The position numbers and the translations under genes were made by a program. Below, one piece after another: positions 46,198 through 57,890 of a stretch of DNA of 64,000 bases. Within the stretch, counting starts at the first letter, position 1, and every line of letters begins with the position of its first letter. Source of the stretch: Agapanthus africanus (taxonomy: Eukaryota; Streptophyta; Magnoliopsida; Asparagales; Amaryllidaceae); contig JASDDO010000024.1 of the NCBI GenBank assembly GCA_030015575.1, positions 44,044,114-44,108,113 on the forward strand, read 5' to 3'. Under the pieces are notes generated by a model. It was not told the origin of the DNA, ran no database searches, and worked only from the letters and a program-made list of their open reading frames with translations.

Positions 46198-48971
46198 TGT
46201 CACGCGCTGCTTCCCAGTGTACGGAGAAGGAGAAGTGACGGGCACGCGACGTATTTACTCAGAAGTAAACACGCTATGCGTAAATAAGCAATATATATAT
46301 AATGCACAAGAAATGACAAGAGATATAATGTAACATCAACTTTTATTAACATTTATCCTTACAATACATTGCTTTGAAAAGGAAAGTATAAGGATTAAAA
46401 GCAATGCCTAAACAGTGGCATATGAAATGAAAAGTAAGTACAAGGAAAAACTAGTCCAAATCGTCGTGGCTGGACTTGATCTCCTGAGAGTCCGATCCTC
46501 CCGACGAACATTCTAAAGAAAGAAAGAGACAGGAATGTCGTCAGCGAACTAGCGCTCGATAAGTTCCAGAAATAAGAATGGAATAGAACAAGTAAAGAGA
46601 AAGAACTGGTAATTGTACAAATATATGTTTGTTATACTAACGTAGTTATTTGTAGCTTGGTACAGAATGTATCAGTATATACGAGAGAAGTCCAACTTGC
46701 ACCGTGGATTATAGTAACATGTAAGTACAAGGTCCCGTCAAAACCCACGGGACAACGGCATGAGAGTTCATGTAGGTGTCTTTTACTGACCATCATCATG
46801 CCACTTTTAATACATTCCGCACCAATCTACCCCGTTAAACACCGTAATGTATTGTATTGATTATAGTTACAAGTCTTGCCGAAACCATGGATACAAGTTG
46901 TTCATGTAATCATGTTCAGGATGTAAACAAGTAGTCATGTAATCAAGTCAAGTTATAGACATGGTTCGGTCAAGTCAAAACATGTTTGCATGTTAATCTT
47001 GTTCTGGTATTCAGGTTCAGGTTCAAGTATACATGTTAGAATTTGGATTCATGTTGAATTGGATTCTGATTTGAGTTAGGCTTAGAGTTGAGTCGGACAC
47101 TTTAAACTGATTTGGATCATGAGTTAGGTTAGGGTGTTATCGGTAACTGCTGCATATGGACGGCAGCATTTGTGTCTTTTCTAAGGACAATTACCATTGA
47201 TAACACCGTTAAATTTTTCTATCTTAAATAGGCAAGCACTCACTTTCTCCGGCTCCCTGAGGCTCAAGAGAATTAATCCCGCTTAAACCTATATTTACTA
47301 AAGTCGTTAAATATAATTTTATATAACTCGAGCGGGTTTTATGAAAAATATTTTATATACTTTCAAAGTAACCTCGAGTATTTATTTATATTATTTAGAG
47401 TTTCCATAATTGTGAATTTTAAGAATGTGAAATATTTTAGTGATAATAGTTTAGTTTGGATAGATCAAGATATTTTACTGTAAAACTTGATTTTTGGATA
47501 ACTTGAAGGTATTTTGATGAAACTTGTCATTCTTTTATTTTTTAGAAAACATGGGATTTTATTATATCTTTAAAATATGTGGTTTAATAATATTTATATG
47601 ATTATTAAAAATTAATTTTATTATTAAATAGAAAATTTCGTTTTTTTTAAAACTCGTATTAAAATTCTTTCAAGATCGAATGCTCCGTGAGAAGGTCTGC
47701 ATCTCGTTCTACTAGCCCGAGAACATGCGATAATCTGCACCATCCAATAGTGGGTTCCCCAAATGGGTTGTAGAGGTATAATCGCAAAGAGTTTAATAAT
47801 ACTTTTTAAAAGAAAACCATTTTTATAGTACATGGTATTTTGATTAAATATGGTAACAAAAATATGTTCAAGATACATCGTGCTATGGAAACGTGTGTGT
47901 ATGTGAACGGTAGGTCATTACCCCGTGAAGTTTACTAAAGGTATATTTATCAAAATAACTAAAAGATGAATATATGAAGTTCATGGTATTTTAGCGTAAA
48001 AGTCAAATTAAAGTTATTTAGCATGATGTTATTGAGTGAAACTTGGTTCTAAACATGAGTTATGTGATAATAAACATTGTGTAAGAATATGCATGAAGAA
48101 AATATAAGAAAGAGTGTAATTTTAAAGGTTTAAAAAAAGATATTGGTATTAACTCCACTTCCGACATATTTTATGAAGAAGAAGTTTTAGAAGAAAAGGG
48201 GAAGGATTAGAAGGGACTTACGAGTTGGTTGGATGAAGAGAAGGTAGAAGGAGAGGGATTAGTCATCGTGGCGTCGCGGAGTCGCCGGAACTTACTCGAT
48301 TATTCGCCAGAAGTTGGTCTTTGGCTAACTCTACTTGTACTATTCTTGTACTTAGAAAATTTGAGAGTTTTGGCTAGAATTTTCAAAATAATGAAGGTCT
48401 ACGGTATGGGTTGTATTTATAGTGTGGAATTAGGATTTTGAAATTGAAAAAATGAATTAAAATGCATTTAAATTTGATTTAAAGATGAAATTGAAGTCTC
48501 TCTTTAATTTCAGAGTAATCAAACAGTGTAGGGGTAATGGGGGTAGGCCACGAGTCATATGGGCAAAGCACAGGGACTTTTTACCCACGGAGGCCGTCGC
48601 CGCCGGCCATAGGGAGGATCTCGCCGGTCCAAAGTGAGGGGGAGGCCGTTGGATTCTCGCCACGTGTCCAGGTCTGTGTTTATAATAATTTGCACATGTT
48701 TGTTTTTCTGTATTTTCATTTCTATGTGCAGTGCACGTGTAAACTTTTGGGCTTCCAAGAAGTTTAAAAGAAAATTTAGAAAAAAATAATGTGTCTGAAG
48801 GGATTCGAACACATGGGATACGTCACAGCAGTGCAAGACTTTACTAATGAGTTACAAGTTATTTCTTACTGTTCTTAAACAAAAATAACTTATAAATTGT
48901 ACCCAGACTTGCAAACTCCATTCTGTACATTAACTTAAAAAATTTCGTACAGTAAAAACAGAGTCGTTATA
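46198..48971 (-). repeat. LTR T2
   Basis: 2774 bp, TGTCACGC to GTCGTTATA (mutated CA end). It is shared by internal regions 2 and 3. Confidence 0.8.
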
Positions 48972-50575
48972 TTCTACCTTCCTTATAAAAATTTCGTCAT
49001 CGAAATTTATACAAAGAAGTTGTAACAGATTCAAGAAAAAATTTGATTACAGTAGTGGGAAAGAACTACTGATATTGTACCGAAAGTGCATGAAAAATAT
49101 TTGAAAGAATGAAAGGATGCAAAGGTTGAAAAAGATGGAAGGAAGATTACCAGTATTACCTTGACCTATAGCTTCGGCTTCCACGGCCGCTAAAGTGAAA
49201 GCCTGACGCCGGGGTACATTCCTCCTAGCTGGAGGCACATTCTTCTGTCCTTGGGGCATGTTTCTCTGCCCTTGAGGCATGTTCCTCAGTGTCTAATGGA
49301 ATTAACGAGGAGGCTGTGCAGGAGGTCCACGTGGAGGTGGAGCAGGAAGAGTAAGACGAGGTGCAGGAGCCTGAATAGCTGGCTGCTGCGGAAAAGTGAT
49401 CGTTGATTGGGGTGCAGGAGCTGGGTTTAGACGATGTGGGCAAGCTCCGATGGAGTGAATAGACGCGCCACAAACTAAGCACGGGCCATTTACACGCCTG
49501 CAGTTCTTTACCAGGTGTCCATTTCTCTTGTAGTAGAAGCAAAAATCTGGACTGGGCCGGTTAAATGGTACTTCCGGTCTCCTGGGTGCAAAAGTTGGCA
49601 TGGAAGAGGCTCCTCCTGCCATATGAGTGGCAGAGCATTTCACACCGGCAGTCGGAGGTTTGCCCTTCTTCTTCACCACTACCACATAGCGTCGGGAAGC
49701 CTTCAGAACAAGATCATGGGTTGGGAAATCCCCTGTAGCGAGTGCAACTTGGATTTCCGGGTCCAACCCTTATTGAAATCTTCGTGACCGGATATCAGCG
49801 ATTGGGATGAGGTGTGCTGCAACCCTGTTACGACCTTGTGTTAGCAGTGTAGTATGTGATGTCAGAAAATTGAATATTGAGACATATCTTACCCGCTAAG
49901 CATGGTAAACTCAGCATCATATTCATCCACAGATTTGCTCCACATTGAACCTTACTGTAAGTGGATGAACTACTTTTCCATGCCGAAATGGGCAGTCTCA
50001 GGAAAATATTTCATGTCGAATATATCGCAAAATGTACTCCATTCAATCGGTTGGGTGAGTCGGCTTTTTTCAGCCTTCCACCAGACTCTTGCGTTATCTG
50101 TTAGTTGCAGCATTGCAACTCCCATCCAAACAACCTCTGGCACTTGTGCTGCAGCCATATCATTCTCGATAGACTGAGCCTATTTCTCTGCCTCTAGTGG
50201 GCCATCTTTCCCAGAGAAATGTTTCGGATGCAAAGCCCTGAATTACTTGAATCCGGGTGCCTCAGTCTCTGGGCGGTGCATGAGGATAGCAGTCTGCTGC
50301 TACCGACCCTCCATTCGCCTCATGCAAAACCGTTTGCTCATTGATGGGAGCTGCAACGGTAGGAGGTGGTGGTAGAGTAGGTGGTGGGGTGTTGCCATTG
50401 ACATGAGTACTCGTGTTGTTCGGTGAATCCATGATCTTGATAGAAAAAGAAAGGTTATGATAGATTCAAGGAATTTGAAATGTAAGGAATGTATAGTTGC
50501 TGATTCTTATTATTCTTGTGATATATTGCTTAGGATTCCATGCAGAACTAACATGCATGGGCCGCCAACAAAACC
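48972..50575 (-). pseudogene. Internal region 3 of the array: gag pseudogene
   Basis: Same layout as internal region 2. 49970-50158: MAAAQVPEVVWMGVAMLQLT, DNARVWWKAEKSRLTQPIEW (capsid). 49302-49766: MDPEIQVALATGDFPTHDLV, degenerate CFYYKRNGHLVKNC and intact CLVCGASIHSIGAC, then a proline-rich tail. 49047-49280: RNVPRRQAFTLAAVEAEAIG. The Cys-to-Tyr change in knuckle 1 is shared with region 2 but not region 1, so regions 2 and 3 descend from one mutated parent. No pol. Confidence 0.75.
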
Positions 50576-51412
50576 TGTCACGCCCCGCTTCCCAGTGTAC
50601 AGAGAAGGAGACGTGATGGGCACACGACGTATTTACTCAGAAGTAAACACGCTAAGCGTAAATAAGCAATATATATATAATGCATAAGAAATGACAAAAT
50701 ATATAATGTAACAGTAAATTTTATTAACATTCATCTTTACAATACATTGCTTTGAAAAGGAAAGTACAAGGATAAAAAGCAATATCTGAACAGTGGCATA
50801 TGAAATGAAAAGTAAATATAAGGAAAAGCTAGAACTTTGGTTGTTCTGTGAACTGGTCCAAGTCGTCCTGGCCGGACTCGATCTCCTGAGAGTCTGATCC
50901 TCCTGACGAACATTCCAATGAAAGAAAGAGACAGGAAGGTCGTCAGCGAACTAGCGCTCGGTAAGTCTTAGAAGTAAGAATGGAATAGAACAAGTAAAGA
51001 GAAAGAACTGGTAATTGTATAGATATATATTTGTTATACTATCATAGTTGTTTGTAGTTTGGTATAGAATATATCAGTGTATACGAGAAAAGTCCAACTT
51101 GCTCCATGGACTATGGTAATATGTAAGTACAAGGTCCCGTCAAAACCCATAGGACAACGGCACGAGAGTTCATATAGGAGTCTTTTAGTGACCATCATCG
51201 TGCCACTTTTAATACATTATGTACCAATCTACCTCATTAAATCCCGTAATGTATTGTATTGATTATAGTTACAAGGCTTACCGAAACCATAGATACAAGT
51301 TGTTCATGTAATCAGGTTCAAGATGTAAACAAGTAGTCTTGTAATCAAGTCAAGTTATAAGCATGATTCGGTCAAGTCAAAACATGTTTGCATGTTGATC
51401 TTGTTCTGGTAT
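50576..51412 (-). repeat. LTR T3, truncated
   Basis: Begins TGTCACGCCCCG at 50576 and follows T2 to 'cttgttctggtat' (51400-51412), where the MITE-like inverted repeat begins. The other two thirds are missing. Confidence 0.8.
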
Positions 51413-51796
51413 ATAATGGAGGAAAGAGGCCATAGAAGGGAATTTCCTCCTATGGCGTCGAAAAAGTACGTCTTCCGTCGTATTTTCCGACGATCGGAAT
51501 CCATCATCTTCATCGTTATCATCTAAGATGTGGGTACACCAAATTTTATGTGATTTTACAACTTTTTCACCATTGATTTAGCAATGTAAAATGTTCTATT
51601 GTCGGTAAACCGTTAATTTTGAACGCACTAATTCAACGGTGAAAAAGTTGTAGAATCACATGAAATTTGGTATACTCATATCTTAGATGATAACGATGAA
51701 GATGATGGATGCCGACCGTCGGAAAACACGATGGAGGACGCACTTTTTCGACGCCATAGGAGGAAATTCCCTCCTATGGCATTTTTCCTCCATTAT
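51413..51796. mobile_element. Long inverted-repeat MITE-like element
   Basis: A 384-bp fold-back: arms of about 180 bases (51413-51597 and 51618-51796) run almost perfectly complementary, starting ATAATGGAGGAAA and ending TTTCCTCCATTAT. No coding capacity. The family is unknown, probably a non-autonomous Mutator-like or other TIR element. No target duplication can be read, because the left neighbour is a truncated LTR. Confidence 0.8.
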
Positions 51797-52614
51797 TCTC
51801 TCTCTATATATATAAAGATGAGGAAAAGTTGAAGAAGAAATAACTCAACACCCAGAGGATTGGATTATGCTATACACTCATCAGCAAATGAGTAGCGGAA
51901 CACGTAGATTAGTTAGAAGATTAAAAAAAAAGTTACCAGGGGTTCCGGTCTAATTCTTGCCTTTCACACTAAAGTTCGTTAAATCATATACATGGTAAGA
52001 TTTATCCTTTGGCTCTAAATTGGAGAAGGGATGTCTCTGCAAGTCATTTGTTAATTAAATAGTCACTTACAAACCATTTATTGAGCACACCCATTTTGAA
52101 TTGCTTCTAGCCTCCTATTAAAACTGTAAAGATATTACATTAGACAAAACATAAAATTTATAGTCATTGCAATAATTGATGCTTAGCACAAACAAACTCT
52201 GGTTGTTTGGCCTTGAAATTAATGTTGCTATTTTATTAACAACATCAAGGACAAATACACAAGCATAACTAATGAACTGACAATATACTAAACAAATTAT
52301 TTCTATAATATCAATTTTTTATTTGGAGAGAAACCAACTCAACTATTATGAGTACTTATGCCATACTTACGTATGTCCTTGTCAATGCGGTTAGTTTTGT
52401 CTTGTAAGAGTAGAGCCTCGATCTTGACTGTCCAGCACCGGAAAACATGAGTACCAGATGATATGTCATTGAGAAAATGCATATGATCAATTTTTCTCTA
52501 AAAGTAAATTACCGTGTGGAGCCCAACTGAATGTCGATTGTTCCTTTTGCATTACTGCAGAGAACACCACATGTTCGTCAAAACCATCCAATCTATTTCT
52601 CCTTCTCATTACCA
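51797..52614. other. Non-coding DNA downstream of the PPR gene
   Basis: About 0.8 kb, AT-rich, no ORF or repeat that I can recognise. The part next to 52614 should include the 3' UTR of the PPR gene. Confidence 0.6.
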
Positions 52615-53991
52615 CTAGGAACGACATTTGCTCCATCGTTGCAACCCATCCATCAGCTGATTATAAGTCGCAATATTCGGAATAAGATCTGCATCCAACA
52701 TCTCATCAACAACCTTTGCACCTTCTTTTTCCCTTGCTTCTCTCGAAAAGCCACGAACCAATATCCCAAATGTCACCCCATCCGGCTCAAACCCCTTACT
52801 CGAAGCCAATACTCTCAACCTATTCGCTTCCATCGTCCTCCCAACTTTACAAAGATCTTCAAACAAACAATTACTAGTAATCCGATCCAACACCATCTCC
52901 TTCTCAATCATTCTCTCCATCAACCCGATCGCTTCATCGAGCTTTCCCAAACTCCTCAAACCTTCGACCAAAGCGATGCAAGACACAGAACTAACACTCA
53001 TTCCTTTCTCCCACAACAAATTCGCCAACTCTAACGCTTTCTCAGCTTGCCCTTCAACACACAAAGCCTCAACCAAACTCAAGCAATCAAATTCACTCGG
53101 AACCGCCCCTTTCTCCAAAAACCCAATCAAAAGCTCGTACATTTCTGAACTACAAAGGCCGTTCGCCAAAATCTCGCAAGTCGCAACCGAAACCCCGCAT
53201 CCAATCTCGACCATCTCCTTCGCGACCCCAATCCCCTCCCTAAACCTCCCCTCCCTGAAAAAACCCCTAATCAGACTATTAAAGCTAACCACATTCGGCT
53301 CGATCCCCTTCCTCTTCATCTCCTTAAACCACTTCAACCCCTCATCGAACCCGCAGCTCCTGAACCCGCTCCCAATCAAGATATTGAAAGTGTAAACATC
53401 CGGCTTCACCCGATCCCTCGCCATCGTCTCATACCACTGTATGGCTTCTCCATGGTCCTGCGACTTAGCAAATCCATTGATCATGAGGTTGTAGAGGGCG
53501 GGGTCCACACGGCCATCGACGGACTTCTTGAGGCCGTGGAATGCGGCGACGGCGTCGTCGAAGCGGCCGGCGCGGAGGAAGGCTCCAACGGCAGGGCGGT
53601 AGATGTGGGGGAGGTAAGGGCAGGAGAAGATGGAGGATGAGGAGCAGGGGCATGGGGGGAGGGAGAGGAGGAGGGGGAGGAGGGGGTCGAGGCGGCGGGT
53701 GGCGGCGAGGGAGCGGACGATGAACTCGGAGGTGGAGTGGTCGTGGGCGAAGGTGGGGGAGAGGCGTGGGGCCCAGAGGAAGAGGGGGAGGTCGAAGCGG
53801 GAGAGGGAGGGGTGGTGGCGGAGGCGGCGGAGGAGGCGGAGGAAGGAGGCCGGGGTCAGGGCGGAGGAGGTGGGGATGTGGGATCTGAGGAGGGAGAGGA
53901 GGGATGGGGGGAGAGGGGTGGTGCTAGGGTTTGGGTTTGGGTTTGGAGATTTGAGGAGGGGTTTGAGTTTAGGGAGTTGTCGAGTAACCAT
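52615..53991 (-). CDS. P-class pentatricopeptide repeat protein (At2g36240-like)
   Basis: An intronless 458-codon gene with start MVTRQLPKLKPLLKSPNPNP. The open frame extends 36 codons further to 54099, but that part (MKNFTIYVWMDRN..) is AT-rich and unlike a PPR N-terminus, so 53991 is preferred. Residues 1-50 are basic and proline-rich, as in an organelle-targeting peptide. From about residue 164 there are around seven 35-residue PPR repeats, for example ALYNLMINGFAKSQDHGEAI, DVYTFNILIGSGFRSCGFDE, NVVSFNSLIRGFFREGRFRE and GVTFGILVRGFSREAREKEG. There is no E or DYW domain, so it is P-class. Such proteins bind organellar RNA and guide processing, stability or translation; its target is unknown. 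The last repeat ends near the stop (LMDGLQRWSKCRS). GC is high in the first half and falls in the second. The name rests on memory of a similar Arabidopsis N-terminus (PPSLLSLLRSH) and is tentative. Confidence 0.9.
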   Translation of the reverse strand: MVTRQLPKLKPLLKSPNPNPNPSTTPLPPSLLSLLRSHIPTSSALTPASFLRLLRRLRHHPSLSRFDLPLFLWAPRLSPTFAHDHSTSEFIVRSLAATRRLDPLLPLLLSLPPCPCSSSSIFSCPYLPHIYRPAVGAFLRAGRFDDAVAAFHGLKKSVDGRVDPALYNLMINGFAKSQDHGEAIQWYETMARDRVKPDVYTFNILIGSGFRSCGFDEGLKWFKEMKRKGIEPNVVSFNSLIRGFFREGRFREGIGVAKEMVEIGCGVSVATCEILANGLCSSEMYELLIGFLEKGAVPSEFDCLSLVEALCVEGQAEKALELANLLWEKGMSVSSVSCIALVEGLRSLGKLDEAIGLMERMIEKEMVLDRITSNCLFEDLCKVGRTMEANRLRVLASSKGFEPDGVTFGILVRGFSREAREKEGAKVVDEMLDADLIPNIATYNQLMDGLQRWSKCRS

Positions 53992-54099
53992 GTTGCTCAA
54001 AGCTTTTGGATCTAGCCCCCAAGTCGTTTGTTTAAATGAGAGACATATAAATATCCGAATGTTTCGGTCCATCCACACATAAATAGTGAAGTTTTTCAA

Positions 54100-55478
54100 A
54101 TAATCTTTATAGGTGATGAGAGGCTGGGATCTCCTTCAAACGTTGTCCTACGTCGATCCTTTGATGGCGGCCTTTGACGGCTGAGATTTGATTGGGAGTT
54201 GCTGAGTGTGGATCTCAATGGGTTGATGTTGGATGTCAAGCTACCTACAAAGAAGTCCCGAGGTGGATGACCACCGTAGCACCCTCCGATGATCAAGTTA
54301 GAACCGAGAAATAGGTGCAGAGTAGCGGCGTATTGAGATAAAATTCAGATACCTGAGTCGTTTGAGAGGGGGTTTATATAGGGGTCGCTTGGAGCGAGTG
54401 GGTGCGAGATATCCGCCGTTAGTTACGCCTCCGCGTTATCCCCGTATTTAATGGCGGGATGCGCCCATTAATGGAGGGATGCGCCAGCGTGGGACGCGGA
54501 TCGTGGGGAGACGGATATCTCGCCCTAGCGATATGCACGGAGCTGTTACGGGGCGTATGGAATCCACGCTCTTGGTTGATCGGGGGAGGCCGAGGAAGCT
54601 CGGCACGTCAGACGGCTCGAAGACGAGCTTGGAAGACGAGGAGGCTCGGCACGTCAGAAGGCTCGGAGATGAGCAAGGAGACTGAGAAAGCTCGAAGACG
54701 AACTGCTGGTAGTTTCCTAGGTGTAGGTAGTATGTATTCAGGGAGATCTCTCAAAAGGTCCAATACGTTCCTCGAGAAGGGGATCCTGAGGAATCCTCAT
54801 AATGCAGCTCATATATTCCACCTCCGTAGCCTTCGGGACACGTCATCCGCCACGTGTCGTAATCTGAGGAAACACCACTTGTGAGCATCATCATTAGCCC
54901 CCTACTCTCGTTCCGATCTATTCATGGGTCGGGTCGAGAGTGGCCTGCTCGGTTTTCTTTCGTTCATTTTGGCGCTAAGAAATCATAACGCGGATCGCCC
55001 GGAAACGGCATGGCGTTTGGTGGTTACGTCGTTTCGATCTTTGGCCCCACGTGTCGCTTCTCCGTTCGCCTAAATCTTCGCGTGTATCACCGATGGCGTC
55101 AGTGGATCAATGAAATGATCGCGCTTTAAAGAGGGGGCGCCGTTCCAGCCGATCGCCAATTGGGATACGGGCCACATGTCGGACGTCGGTTGGCGGAAGT
55201 GACAGGTTGTCTCTGATTCTTGCAGTCGAAAAGACATCCCCAATGGTCGATCGCCACGTGGAGCCCCACCGATCGCTGGGCGTGACGTTTCGTTTTGGCG
55301 GGAATCAATCAGGGCCGTAGGATGTTCCCCTTTGGGGTGCATAAATAGGAGGGGACCATCCTAGGGTTGATACTTTGCTCAAATTCTCTTTCATTGCTGA
55401 AGATTGCTCGTCGCTCTTTCTTTTAGATTGGATCCCTTGTTGATTTTACCTCGGTGAGTCCATTCCTTTGAATCAGGT
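54100..55478. other. Gene-free flank with probable LTR-retroelement remains
   Basis: About 1.4 kb upstream of the PPR gene. A minus-strand TATATAAA-like site lies at 54370-54378. A minisatellite at 54590-54710 repeats gaggctcggcacgtcaga.ggctcg. A plus-strand TATA-like CATAAATAGG is at 55341-55350. The two promoter-like signals point away from each other. I see no host gene. The stretch is probably LTR and leader of element H. Confidence 0.45.
54590..54712 (+). repeat. About 48-bp tandem repeat
   Basis: Two and a half units of a sequence with gctcggcacgtcagacggct and gacgagcttggaagacgagg. Confidence 0.65.
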
Positions 55479-55841
55479 TTGATGTCTCCATCTGAGGAGT
55501 CCGTAGAGGTAGTAAGGGTAGAGTCGGACGATAAGGTTCCCGTTGTTGGGGCCGGGTCCAGTAGGTCTTCCTCCTCTTCGGCTTCAGATAGCCTAGAGGG
55601 TTCTTCTTCTCCTTCGTCCTCCGTGTCAGGTTCGCCCCCAAGAGTCGGCACCCCCCCGGTCGCTCGCCGTCGTGCAGTGACAAGGGCCCTCAAGGTGCGC
55701 ATCGGAAACACCCGCGATGCGCCCTCCATTTTGAAGAGTCTCGACGAGCTTTCCGAAATTCGGTCTCGATTCTACATCCCCTCTAACTATTCCCTTCGTT
55801 TAGCTAGAGAGGGCGGGCAGACCAGGTGTAGGGCAAGGAGA
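55479..55841 (+). pseudogene. Truncated gypsy-type transposon ORF (element H)
   Basis: The frame starts MSPSEESVEVVRVESDDK, has a Ser-rich acidic linker (SRSSSSSASDSLEGSSSPSS), and then LDELSEIRSRFYIPSNYSLR. This is the entry of the plant 'putative gypsy type transposon' domain (Transposase_28 / PF04195 as I remember it). The domain is cut after LAREG by LTR I at 55842, so all of the rest is lost. A TATA-like site lies about 135 bases upstream of the ATG. The role of this domain is not established; such ORFs lie in gypsy-like non-autonomous elements of plants. Confidence 0.55.
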
Positions 55842-57876
55842 TGTTAGTGATATATGCCCTAGAGGCCATTACTGTATCATACTGGATTTATATTATATAT
55901 TAGATGCTCGGGATATTTCACAGTTATAATAACAGTCTTGCTCGATATGGTAGTATGCTACCTGGTTTGATTCTACCTCAATATGTGTATGTGTTTCTTT
56001 TAGCATATCGCTTATACATTTTGGTAGAGCCCTTAGGATCTTTGTTTGACTACCAGCGTTGTGATGGCAGTCACATACGTATGGGCTTGGTAGTCTATAA
56101 GCACATCTTTATGCAGGTCCCTAGTCGTTGGATTATCGAGACGGGGTATTGATACTCCGGAGTAGACTAGTGTATACGCTTCTCATCCCAGCAGGGGATA
56201 TGGTCTGTCCCGCAACCATTAGTATGACGTACTGGAGAAGGTATGCAGGTGCTCACTAGGTTGTGAGTTACACTGGACAGAACTCGACGGGAACTGCTGG
56301 TTGGTATTATACCTATCGTTAGGTAGCAGTTCTCAGGTGGCATGAGTACGGCTTAGTCCGTTGACTTGCCATCGCTACTTCGTCTCGAGTGCATTCCCAC
56401 TCCACTTTGATTACTACCCTACTACGCTCAAAGGAGTCGTGCAAACAAGGAGTAGTTGGATGTAATCACGAAGCACTTGGAGACAGTAGCGATCAGATAG
56501 GATTCGTCTCTCCCGGTATTGGGGGTTGATATCGCGCAGTGTTCGGAAAGCCATTACACAAGTCCCTGGCCAGGGCAGTCGAGAAATACTGGTAAGGTAC
56601 TCCAGTAGTTTCTCATGGTGTATTGGGCTCTCCTCCGACATGACTTACCACGTTGTTAGGGGTCTGACGTTTACCATCCCCGTAGGCGGATATGCGAGTA
56701 TCTCAGACGAACAGACCGGACTGTACGGAAATTGTCACTGATAGGCTCAGTAGGAGTCCGGGTGAGTTTGCTCATCAGACTTCTTATCGATAGATACCTA
56801 GGTAGCCGTTATGTGCAACTAGTACTGCTGACGGCTTGTGGTTAAACCCACTGCCAGCGTACTGTCGAGTCTTTAGAGTCCCACACAAAGGGTTTCCCTG
56901 CTTTAGTCAATTGATGTAGACGTCGTATGGTTTTACGACTGGGCTTCGATCACGTACATGTACTTATACATGGATGATGATCGGGCAGACAATACTGGTG
57001 GGTTTTGGTTTAAGCCGGATCCTAGTATTGTATTATTGGATTGTTATCGTCTCAGTGTATCCGTATTTTTCGGAATACAGATACGGGTATGTATATACGG
57101 TGAGGGGCATTCTTGTACTTTGGCAAGGCATATTTCTAGAAGGAGGCCACCTCATTATTTGCTTTATCCATTTGGTATAATGGATTAATGAAGTGGATAT
57201 TGTGGAAATGGAGGAGACTTATTGTGGCATGGTGTAAAGAATGGGCTTTGATTATTTTATTTGCTTTGGGTTCACTATTGAGGCATGGCACATATATTCT
57301 ATTAGGATTTATTCCATGGCTCAATGAGTGAGTGATATTATTAGCCATTCTCTACATTTTGCCTACACACTTGATCATTTCCTTTCTTGAACTCGTTTTC
57401 TTGAGTTGCTCTCCTCTCATACTCTCTTGAGTTCCTCCATCTCCTTCTTCCTCAAAAACTAAACCCTAACCTTCACATGTGTTGTGAGCCAAAGGTTTAG
57501 TGAGACTAATCAATCCTTTAGACTTTCTAATCTCCTAGGCTAGTTGGTTTAGCAAATCATCTACCTTAGTTACCTCATTTAGAGGTTGAAGCTTGGAGCA
57601 CATTCTCTCGCGGTGGATCATCTTTGACACAAGAAGGCCGATGGAGCTAGCCCGATCCGATCACCGAGGAGCCTTGGAGAGGAGCACTAGAAGACCCGAA
57701 GGATCGTATCTTGGAGGTATAACATTCTAACAAAGTAGTTAAACCTCTAGATAGATTAGCTAGTTAAGATTTTAGTAAAGATCCTGGAGTTTTAGCCGGT
57801 GTTGCGTAGTTAAATATCATCGTTTTTGAAAATTCTGTCTCCCCGCGAACCGAGAGGTGCGCGACATCGGCTTACA
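55842..57876 (+). repeat. 5' LTR of copia element I
   Basis: Starts TGTTAGTGATATATGCCCTA, a characteristic copia LTR start, and ends CGGCTTACA one base before a perfect tRNA-iMet primer site. Collinear with LTR F in opposite orientation. Frames 55904-57188 are not called as genes. Confidence 0.85.
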
Positions 57877-57877
57877 G

Positions 57878-57890
57878 TGGTATCAGAGCC
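57878..57890 (+). other. tRNA-iMet primer-binding site of I
   Basis: TGGTATCAGAGCC, one base after the LTR; perfect complement of the initiator tRNA 3' end. Confidence 0.95.

Larger units (their letters stand above)
40561..51412 (-). mobile_element. Tandem array of gag-only LTR elements (T1-T3)
   Basis: Order on plus: internal 1 (truncated), LTR T1, internal 2, LTR T2, internal 3, LTR T3 (truncated), all in the same minus orientation. Adjacent units share single LTRs, as expected from unequal LTR recombination of one element rather than separate insertions. Same family as element A. TGTCACGC starts (or a mutated form) and GTCGTTACA-type ends are visible at T1 and T2. Confidence 0.8.

Noticed and set aside
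52531..54082. Plus-strand frames opposite the PPR gene (52531-53034, 52976-53395, 53630-54082)
   Set aside because: They are antisense shadows of a well-supported PPR gene; their composition (Arg/Gly- or Ser/Pro-rich) follows from the GC-rich codons of the minus strand.
54459..54884. 141-codon frame over the 48-bp tandem repeat
   Set aside because: Arises from a GC-rich tandem repeat without stops; no homology recognised, no start context, and it lies in LTR-like DNA.
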